Below, piece by piece: positions 7,327 to 12,637 of a stretch of DNA of 12,637 bases. The first letter of the stretch is position 1, and every line of letters begins with the position of its first letter. The translations under genes were made by a program, and so were the position numbers. The stretch comes from Micromonosporaceae bacterium (lineage in GTDB: Bacteria > Actinomycetota > Actinomycetes > Mycobacteriales > Micromonosporaceae). The notes below the pieces were generated by a model that was not told the DNA's origin, made no database searches, and worked only from the letters and a program-made list of their open reading frames with translations. The stretch spans positions 1-12,637 of the forward strand of contig DPJL01000474.1 of assembly GCA_003543035.1 (NCBI GenBank). The letters are read 5' to 3'.

Positions 7327-7620
7327 TCAGAGGGTCTTGGTCTCGACCGTTTCGGCGATATGGACCTGCGGCGTTCCCTCGCCTATCTGCGCGGCCGCCT
7401 GCGGCGTTTGCCACACCTTGCGGAGCTTGCCCAGGAATGCCTTCGCGGTATCCGTGCTGTCGAATTCCAGGTCCATCATGATGTAGTTCGGATCATCAAC
7501 GGCTCGGTTGACTCGATAGCTGCGGACGCCATTCTTTTTCCGCTCGGCCGGATCAGCGTCGAAGACCTTCTTCCAAGCGTTGAAGTCGGTCACCTTGTGC
7601 TCAACATGAAGAGTGCTCAT
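7327..7620 (-). CDS. Small conserved protein, probable dimeric alpha/beta-barrel (ABM-like)
   Basis: The protein has 97 residues. Its sequence pattern, MSTLHVEHKVTDFNAWKKVF (1-20), then GVRSYRVNRAVDDPNYIMMD (31-50) and FDSTDTAKAFLGKLRKVW (53-70), is typical of single-domain ferredoxin-like proteins that dimerise as alpha/beta barrels. These are often labelled antibiotic-biosynthesis-monooxygenase-like or cyclase-like. No catalytic residue can be assigned, and many such proteins have no known role. The ATG is four bases after the glycosylase stop on the same strand. It has no Shine-Dalgarno but has a TANNNT box six bases upstream, so it may have its own leaderless transcript. It ends four bases from the convergent tetR stop. 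Codon use is less GC-rich than in the arg genes (many AAG, GAT and AAT codons). Confidence 0.8.
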   Translation of the reverse strand: MSTLHVEHKVTDFNAWKKVFDADPAERKKNGVRSYRVNRAVDDPNYIMMDLEFDSTDTAKAFLGKLRKVWQTPQAAAQIGEGTPQVHIAETVETKTL

Positions 7621-7624
7621 GAAA

Positions 7625-8206
7625 TTAGGATATGCGCGATCTGCTGACAGTTGGCTCGTTCGGCAGCCAAAACCGCCACGGGCGCTCGACCTCTTTTGTC
7701 AGGCCGATGCGGGGACCCACCAGAAAGGCCTGTTCGTCACCAATCTGCAGGTTCACCGGCGAGAAGGGATCAAGAAGATCCAATCCGTTTGCAGTGCCGT
7801 CCAGGCCGAGCGCTTGCGCCAGCCGGGCGGGCCCTCTTGCCAAATCTCTGGGGGGTACCAGATCACCGCGCCGCGTTCTCGCAACGTCAACGCCACCAAC
7901 GACTTCCCCCGCTCTCAGCAAGACCGCAGAGGCCACGCCCGACTGTCCACAAACGACGTTCGCGCACCAGTGCATGCCATACGTGAAGTACACGTAAAGC
8001 CTTCCGGGCTCGCCGAACATGATCTCGCTGCGCCGCGTACGCCGGTGAGCATGCGAAGCGGGGTCCGCGCCGAGCCCGCCATAGGCCTCAACCTCGGTGA
8101 GCCGGATGCTGACCCCGTTACCGTGGACGGTGCCGCCGAGCAAGCCCACCGCGGCTTGCTCGACCGGTCCACTTAGGAGATCGGCGAGCTCGCCCACTGG
8201 TGCCAT
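7625..8206 (-). CDS. mpg: DNA-3-methyladenine glycosylase (AAG/MPG family)
   Basis: This 193-residue base-excision-repair enzyme would remove alkylated purines such as 3-methyladenine. The AAG fold is evident from LTEVEAYGG (36-44), DPASHA (48-53), MFGEPGRLYVYFTYGMHWC (63-81), LLRAGE (96-101), ARGPARL (123-129) and PWRFW (176-180). By comparison with human AAG (E125, Y127, H136, Y159), the catalytic glutamate is E40, and Y42, H52 and Y73 would pack around the flipped base; all are present. Length is normal for bacterial members. ATG 8206 lies 34 bases inside the 3' end of argH and places LLG at 22-24, as in homologues; GTG 8197 is an alternative. The overlap suggests coupled translation with argH. 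Confidence 0.93.
   Translation of the reverse strand: MAPVGELADLLSGPVEQAAVGLLGGTVHGNGVSIRLTEVEAYGGLGADPASHAHRRTRRSEIMFGEPGRLYVYFTYGMHWCANVVCGQSGVASAVLLRAGEVVGGVDVARTRRGDLVPPRDLARGPARLAQALGLDGTANGLDLLDPFSPVNLQIGDEQAFLVGPRIGLTKEVERPWRFWLPNEPTVSRSRIS
7627..7632 (-). promoter_or_regulatory. Predicted -10 box for the small ABM-like gene
   Basis: On the minus strand TATCCT (TANNNT) is followed by six bases and the ATG at 7620, the same spacing as at the tetR start. It overlaps the stop codon of the glycosylase gene. The 20 bases before the ATG contain no purine-rich ribosome site, which favours a leaderless start. Confidence 0.45.
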
Positions 8207-9576
8207 TTCTTGAGCTGTTCCACCACAATCGCCAGTTGGTCGGAGACCGGGCCGGGTCCGGTCGAGCCGGGCGTTGTCCGGGCCGCCAGCGCCGATTTCA
8301 CCGTGAGCACCTCGCGCACCGCCGGATCCAGGTGCGGGCTTATCGAAGCCAGATCCTCATCACTGACCTCATCGAGCTCGCACTCCCGCACCGCACAAAG
8401 CGCGACTAGCCGGCCCGTGATCTCGTGCGCATCGCGGAACGGGACTCCCTTACGTACCAGCCAATCCGCGACCTCGGTGGCAAGCGAGAACCCCACCGGC
8501 GCGGCTTTGGTGAGCCGGTCCACCCGGACCGTCATCGTGCTGATCATCCCGGCCATCGCTGGCAGTACCAAGGAAAGGGTGTCTATGGCATCGAAGACGG
8601 GCTCTTTGTCCTCCTGCATGTCCCGGTCATAGGTGAGCGGCAGTCCCTTGAGCATCGTCAGCACGCTCACCAGACCGCCGATCAGGCGACCGGCCTTGCC
8701 TCGCGCCAACTCGGCGATGTCCGCGTTCTTCTTCTGCGGCATGATGGACGATCCGGTGGCGAACGCGTCGTCGAGCTCGACCCAGCCGAACTCGTGGGAG
8801 GTCCACAGCACGATCTCCTCGCCCAGCCGAGAAAGGTGAACGCCCAGAAGTGCTGTCACGAAAAGGAATTCGGCCACGAAGTCGCGATCGGAGACCGCAT
8901 CCATCGAGTTGGCAAAGGATTCGCGGAAACCGAGTTCCTTGGCTACCGCCGGTGGGTCGAGCGGCAGGCCCGATCCGGCGAGGGCTCCCGCGCCGAGCGG
9001 GCTGATGGCGGCCCGATGGTCCCAGTCCTTCAGGCGATCCAGGTCGCGCAAAAGGGGATGCACATGGGCCAGCAGCCAATGGCCGAACGTGACCGGCTGA
9101 GCGTGCTGCACATGGGTCATGCCCGGTGCGGGCGTGTCCACGTGTCGCGCGGCCTGTTCGGTCAACGCGTCGGCAAGCTCGGTCACCGATGCGGCGAGGC
9201 CTCGCGCGTGATCCCGTAGGTAGAGCCGCAGATCCGTGGCGACCTGATCGTTGCGCGAACGCCCGGCGCGCAGCTTGCCGCCAAGCGCGCCAAGCCTTTC
9301 GAGCAAGCCGCGCTCGAGCGCGGTGTGGACGTCCTCGTCCTCGATGGTGGGCCGGAACTGGCCCGTCTCCACCGCGACGTCCAGATCGTCAAGCGCCGCA
9401 AGGATTTGGCCCAGCTCATCCGGGTCGAGCAAGCCCGCCGCGGAGAGCACCCGAGCGTGCGCTCTCGATGCGGCGATGTCATAGCGAGCGAGTCTCCAGT
9501 CAAAGTGGACACTCACCGAAAGGCGGGCCAGCGCCTCCGCGGGCCCGCCTTGAAACCTTCCGCCCCACAATTTCAC
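8173..9576 (-). CDS. argH: Argininosuccinate lyase
   Basis: This cytoplasmic enzyme performs the last step of arginine synthesis, splitting argininosuccinate into arginine and fumarate. I start it at GTG 9576, where GTGA overlaps the argG stop; the product begins MKLWGGRF, the usual ArgH N-terminus, with 467 residues. An upstream GTG at 9618 would add 14 residues deep inside argG and is unlikely. Motifs are RSRNDQ (106-111), MTHVQHAQP (153-161, with a catalytic-type His at 155) and the fumarate-lyase signature GSSIMPQKKN (275-284), which includes the catalytic serine loop. Two positions look unusual: Ala285 where PQKKNP is usual, and Asp317 in TYDRDMQEDKE where YN(R/K)D is usual. The 3' end carries the glycosylase start codon. 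Confidence 0.97.
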   Translation of the reverse strand: MKLWGGRFQGGPAEALARLSVSVHFDWRLARYDIAASRAHARVLSAAGLLDPDELGQILAALDDLDVAVETGQFRPTIEDEDVHTALERGLLERLGALGGKLRAGRSRNDQVATDLRLYLRDHARGLAASVTELADALTEQAARHVDTPAPGMTHVQHAQPVTFGHWLLAHVHPLLRDLDRLKDWDHRAAISPLGAGALAGSGLPLDPPAVAKELGFRESFANSMDAVSDRDFVAEFLFVTALLGVHLSRLGEEIVLWTSHEFGWVELDDAFATGSSIMPQKKNADIAELARGKAGRLIGGLVSVLTMLKGLPLTYDRDMQEDKEPVFDAIDTLSLVLPAMAGMISTMTVRVDRLTKAAPVGFSLATEVADWLVRKGVPFRDAHEITGRLVALCAVRECELDEVSDEDLASISPHLDPAVREVLTVKSALAARTTPGSTGPGPVSDQLAIVVEQLKKWHQWASSPIS

Positions 9577-10766
9577 TTGGCGTCCCGTTGCGAAGCGAGG
9601 CGCGATGGTAGTCCCCACAGGTCGACGAAGCCCTTGGCGAGCGACTGGTCGAACTTGTCGCCCTCGTCGTAGGTCGCGAGGTCGAAGTTGTACAGCGAAG
9701 ACTCCGACCGGCGGCCGGTGACCGTCGCACGCCCACCGTGCAGGGTCATCCGCACCTCGCCGGAAACGTGCTTCTGCGTCTCGGCGATAAAGGCATCCAA
9801 AGACTTCTTCAGCGGCGAGTACCAGAGACCGTCGTAAACCAGCTCGCCCCAGCGCTGATCGACCGACTTCTTGAACCGGGCCACGTCACGTTCGACCGTC
9901 ACGTTCTCCAGCTCCTGGTGTGCCGTGATCAGGGCGATGGCGCCCGGCGCCTCGTAGATCTCCCGGCTCTTGATACCCACCAGCCGATCTTCCACCATGT
10001 CGATCCGCCCCACGCCTTGGGCCCCCGCGCGCCGGTTAAGCTCGGCAATCGCCTGCAGCGGCGTCACCGTCTCGCCATCGATGGCCACCGGTACACCCTG
10101 ATCGAAGGTGATGATCACTTCATCCGCATCGCGCTGCACAGCGGGCGAAGACGTGTACGAGTAGATGTCTTCGATCGGCCCGTTCCAGATGTCCTCGAGG
10201 AACCCGGTCTCGACGGCGCGGCCGAAGAGGTTCTGGTCCACCGAATAGGGCGAGCGGTGCGACACGTCGATCGGCAGACCCTTGGCCTCAGCGTATTCGA
10301 TCGCCTTGTCCCGGGTCCAGGCGTAGTCACGCGCGGGTGCGACCACCTTCAGGTGCGGGGCAAGCGAGCCAAGGCCCACCTCGAACCGCACCTGGTCGTT
10401 GCCCTTGCCGGTGCAGCCGTGCGAGACGATGGTGCCGCCGTGCTTGGCCGCCGCCGCGACGAGATGCTTCACGATGAGCGGCCGGGAAAGGGCGCTGACC
10501 AACGGGTATCGCTCCATGTAAAGCGCGTTGGCACGGACTGCGGGCAGGCAGTATTCGGCCGCGAACTCGTCCTTGGCGTCGACCAGCTCGGCCTCCACCG
10601 CGCCGCAGGCGATGGCGCGCTTGCGAATTTCCTCCATGTCCTCGCCGCCCTGGCCGACGTCGACGGCGACCGCGATCACCTCGGCACCGGTCTTCTCCGC
10701 CAGGTAGGGAATGGCCACGGATGTGTCCAGCCCACCGGAATATGCGAGAACTACCCGCTCAGTCAT
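9573..10766 (-). CDS. argG: Argininosuccinate synthase
   Basis: This 397-residue enzyme condenses citrulline and aspartate to argininosuccinate using ATP. The N-terminal ATP-pyrophosphatase loop is AYSGGLDTS (8-16). SHGCTGKGNDQVRFE lies in the middle of the nucleotide-binding domain, SYTSSPA near residue 204 and EIYEAPGA near 269 continue the type-1 bacterial pattern, and SLYNFDLATYDEGDKFDQS is in the tail. Length is normal. ATG 10766 overlaps the argR stop by eight bases (ATGACTGA), preceded by GAAGGGG about ten bases upstream. At the other end the TGA overlaps the argH GTG. It should be repressed with the rest of the operon by ArgR. Confidence 0.98.
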   Translation of the reverse strand: MTERVVLAYSGGLDTSVAIPYLAEKTGAEVIAVAVDVGQGGEDMEEIRKRAIACGAVEAELVDAKDEFAAEYCLPAVRANALYMERYPLVSALSRPLIVKHLVAAAAKHGGTIVSHGCTGKGNDQVRFEVGLGSLAPHLKVVAPARDYAWTRDKAIEYAEAKGLPIDVSHRSPYSVDQNLFGRAVETGFLEDIWNGPIEDIYSYTSSPAVQRDADEVIITFDQGVPVAIDGETVTPLQAIAELNRRAGAQGVGRIDMVEDRLVGIKSREIYEAPGAIALITAHQELENVTVERDVARFKKSVDQRWGELVYDGLWYSPLKKSLDAFIAETQKHVSGEVRMTLHGGRATVTGRRSESSLYNFDLATYDEGDKFDQSLAKGFVDLWGLPSRLASQRDAK

Positions 10767-11265
10767 TTCCTACAGCCCCTTCAATTGCGGTTTCTTCGAT
10801 GCCGGCCCAGCCGGCGAGTTTGGCAGCCACGGCAGCTCCGCCCTCAGGCGCGCGCGCCACGACGAAAATCGTGTCGTCGCCGGCAATGGTGCCGACGATC
10901 TCGGGAATCCCACTGCGGTCGATCGCACTGGCCAGATATTGCGCCGCCCCGGGCGGAGTGCGCAGCACGGCAAGGTTTCCGCTGTGGTCTGTCCCGTTCA
11001 GCAGCTCACGAAGGAGCCTGATCAGCTTCAAGGAGCCGATCTCCACCGGGCGCAACGCGCGGTTGCCGTCCTCGGGGATCATGTAGACGCCGCCCACCTT
11101 GATCGCCCGCAGCTCCTCGAGATCACGCGAGAGCGTGGCCTGGGTGACTTGCACACCCTCGGCGGCGAGCAGCTCGCCGAGCTCGGTCTGCGAACGTACC
11201 TGCTGTGCCCGGATCAGATCCTCGATGCGGGCATGCCTGGCTACGCGGGTGAGCGGGGCTGTCAT
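10759..11265 (-). CDS. argR: Arginine repressor
   Basis: This 168-residue regulator senses arginine and represses the arginine operon. The N-terminal winged helix-turn-helix spans roughly 8-75, with TELGELLAAEG and the recognition segment VTQATLSRDLEEL. The C-terminal oligomerisation and arginine-binding domain contains EIVGTIAGDDTIFVVAR near 121-137, and GTIAGDDT is the family's arginine-contact signature. It sits inside the operon it should control, between argF and argG, with overlapping stop and start codons on both sides (ATGA with argF, eight bases with argG). Its level should therefore follow the pathway enzymes, giving negative feedback. Its operator (ARG box) would be expected upstream of the operon, outside this window. 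Confidence 0.97.
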   Translation of the reverse strand: MTAPLTRVARHARIEDLIRAQQVRSQTELGELLAAEGVQVTQATLSRDLEELRAIKVGGVYMIPEDGNRALRPVEIGSLKLIRLLRELLNGTDHSGNLAVLRTPPGAAQYLASAIDRSGIPEIVGTIAGDDTIFVVARAPEGGAAVAAKLAGWAGIEETAIEGAVGND

Positions 11266-12158
11266 GCCTGCGCGCCAATCAAGAACGCCAGCAACGACTT
11301 CTGGGCGTGCAGCCGGTTCTCGGTCTGGTCGAAGACCACGCTCTGCGGGCCGTCCATCACCTCGTCCGTGATCTCCTCGCCCCGATGGGCTGGGAGGCAG
11401 TGCAGCACGATCGCGTTGGGGGTTTCCTTGAGCAGGGCACCGTTTATCTGGTACGGGAGGAACGGCGTGATCCGGTCGATCCCGTCGTTCTCCATCCCCA
11501 TCGACGTCCAGGTGTCGGTGGCGACAACGTCCACTCCGGACACCGCTTCGAACGGATCGGTCAGCAACGTCACCGATCCGCCGGTATGGGCGGCAATTAC
11601 GTCAGCTCGCTCCACAATGGACGTTGCCGGGGTGAACTCCGTAGGTGCGGCTATACGCACGTGCATGCCGGCCGTGGCGCCGCCCAGCAGGTACGAGTTG
11701 GCCATGTTGTTGTCACCGTCGCCCAGATAGGCCAAGGTGCGACCGGCCGTGTTGCCCAAGTGCTGCCGGATCGTCAGCAGATCGGCGAGGACCTGACACG
11801 GATGGAAGCCATCGGTGAGCGCGTTGACCACCGGCACACTGGCGTACTCGGCGAGCTCCACTATCCGGGCATCGGCACCGGTGCGAATGACAATTGCGGC
11901 TACGTAACGGGAAAGTGCCCGCGCGGCGTCAGCCATCGACTCGCCCCGGCCGAAGTGCGTGGTGATCGCGTCGACTATTACCGGGGTACCCCCCAATTGG
12001 GAAATGCCCACTTCGAAGGAGACCCGTGTACGCAGCGATGGCTTTTCGAAGATGACCGCCACGCTCTTGCCCTCCAGAGCCCGGCCCGGCTTGAGGCTGA
12101 GCACCTGGTCCTGTTCGGCCGGGCTGAGATCGTCGTCGCGAAGGAAGTGCTTGATCAT
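11262..12158 (-). CDS. argF: Ornithine carbamoyltransferase (short N-terminal linker)
   Basis: The enzyme makes citrulline from ornithine and carbamoyl phosphate. ATG 12158 overlaps the argD stop (ATGA) and gives 298 residues beginning MIKHFLRDDDLSPAEQ, the standard actinobacterial start; GGAAG lies about eight bases upstream. The frame is open for another 105 codons into argD, but that part is antisense-like shadow. The carbamoyl-phosphate loop is FEKPSLRTR (37-45), HPCQ marks the second substrate site, and the ornithine loop is DTWTSMGME followed by HCLPAHRGEEIT. Compared with other ArgF proteins, about ten residues are missing between LSPAEQDQVL and GKSVAVIF, and the usual STRTR reads SLRTR; the rest is normal. 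N-acetyl- or succinyl-ornithine specificity is unlikely given the argininosuccinate genes alongside. Confidence 0.96.
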   Translation of the reverse strand: MIKHFLRDDDLSPAEQDQVLSLKPGRALEGKSVAVIFEKPSLRTRVSFEVGISQLGGTPVIVDAITTHFGRGESMADAARALSRYVAAIVIRTGADARIVELAEYASVPVVNALTDGFHPCQVLADLLTIRQHLGNTAGRTLAYLGDGDNNMANSYLLGGATAGMHVRIAAPTEFTPATSIVERADVIAAHTGGSVTLLTDPFEAVSGVDVVATDTWTSMGMENDGIDRITPFLPYQINGALLKETPNAIVLHCLPAHRGEEITDEVMDGPQSVVFDQTENRLHAQKSLLAFLIGAQA

Positions 12159-12637
12159 TGAATAGCTTCCAGAATGTTCGTGAGGGCAACGATGAATGCG
12201 TCGGCCTGCGCGTTGGTGAGGATGAGCGGCGGAGCCAGCCGGATCACGTCCGGCTGAGCGGCGTTGACGAGGAACCCGGCCTCCCGCAACGCATTGGCGA
12301 CCTCGCCGGCCGGAGTTTCGAGCACGATGCCGAGCAACAGCCCCGCACCGCGGACCTCTTGCACGTGCGGCAAACCGTTGATGCCACGCCGAAGGCGCTC
12401 GCCGATCCGCTTCACGTGATCCAGCAAGCCGTCGGCCGCGATCGTGCGAAGCACCGCAAGCGCTGCGGCACAAGCGATCGGGTTGCCGCCGAAGGTGGTG
12501 CCATGCTGGCCCGGCTGGAACAGCGCAGCCGCGCCACCCTCATGCTTGGTGGCAAAGGCGCCGTCGGAGAAGGCGACCATCGCCCCGATCGGAAGGCCAC
12601 CTCCCAGCCCCTTGGCGAGAGTGATGACATCGGGCGC
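12155..12637 (-). CDS. argD: Acetylornithine aminotransferase, C-terminal part
   Basis: The last 160 codons of a class-III PLP aminotransferase run off the right edge of the window. The fragment opens with PDVITLAKGLGGGLPIGAMV, whose lysine (in TLAKGLGGG) is the Schiff-base residue for pyridoxal phosphate. GQHGTTFGGNPIACAAALAVL follows, the phosphate and dimer-contact segment typical of ArgD. The tail (VRLAPPLILT) is also standard. The enzyme converts N-acetylglutamate semialdehyde to N-acetylornithine. Related class-III aminotransferases share these motifs, but the position immediately before argF makes argD the clear choice. An apparent ATG at 12580 is internal. The stop overlaps the argF start codon by four bases. 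Confidence 0.95.
   Translation of the reverse strand, partial: APDVITLAKGLGGGLPIGAMVAFSDGAFATKHEGGAAALFQPGQHGTTFGGNPIACAAALAVLRTIAADGLLDHVKRIGERLRRGINGLPHVQEVRGAGLLLGIVLETPAGEVANALREAGFLVNAAQPDVIRLAPPLILTNAQADAFIVALTNILEAIQ

Noticed and set aside
7293..7329. Bidirectional terminator at the tetR / small-gene convergence
   Set aside because: Only GACCC-C-GGGTC and a four-base GGTC/GACC pair are visible. The loop of the first is too small and neither has a T-run, so no terminator is called.
9577..9618. Upstream GTG start for argH (14 extra residues)
   Set aside because: It lies inside argG, adds sequence not found in ArgH proteins, and the GTGA overlap at 9576 gives the canonical MKLWGGRF start.
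9738..11021. Plus-strand open frame of 427 codons across argG and argR
   Set aside because: It is a shadow of two firmly identified arginine genes on the other strand.
1..12637. Search for insertion sequences, CRISPR arrays, tRNA or rRNA genes, attachment sites and long repeats
   Set aside because: No repeated units, transposase motifs, cloverleaf-like segments or long direct repeats were seen by eye. The window is almost completely filled by protein genes.

Overview
The window is chromosomal DNA from a high-GC actinobacterium. The evidence is GC-rich codon third positions, frequent GTG starts, an argD-argF-argR-argG-argH order typical of Actinomycetota, a TetR_C_1-type regulator, and start codons directly behind TANNNT boxes with no Shine-Dalgarno sequence (leaderless style). 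The genus cannot be named from the sequence alone. Coding density is very high. The longest gap between genes is 41 bases (1948-1988), so no gene-free stretch approaches 300 bases.

Left half, plus strand (1-6524): six tightly packed co-directional genes. They are the 3' end of a DUF1800 gene, a Tat-exported DUF1501 protein, a GtrB/DPM1-like family 2 glycosyltransferase with two C-terminal membrane helices, two different SAM-dependent methyltransferases, and a 721-residue polytopic protein that looks like a GT-C-type glycosyltransferase with an extracytoplasmic tail. Gaps are 20, 41, 37, 2 and 15 bases. The last four fit a polyprenyl-phosphate-sugar pathway: one enzyme charges the lipid carrier, methyltransferases may decorate the sugar or acceptor, and the membrane enzyme uses the charged lipid outside. 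The direct run-on from the DUF1800/DUF1501 pair is the least explained and most interesting aspect of the window.

Middle (6521-7322): a TetR-family gene that appears to be leaderless. A perfect 13-bp inverted repeat overlaps its predicted -10 box and contains the stop codon of the preceding membrane-protein gene, suggesting autoregulation.

Right half, minus strand (12637 down to 7327): argD (partial), argF, argR, argG and argH, then an alkyladenine DNA glycosylase (AAG/MPG family) and a small conserved protein of dimeric alpha/beta-barrel appearance. Every arg junction overlaps (4, 4, 8 and 4 bases), and the glycosylase start lies 34 bases inside argH. The genes turn glutamate-derived precursors into arginine, with ArgR as the feedback regulator; the operon promoter lies outside the window. 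The two halves converge at 7322/7327 with only four bases between stop codons and no recognisable terminator.
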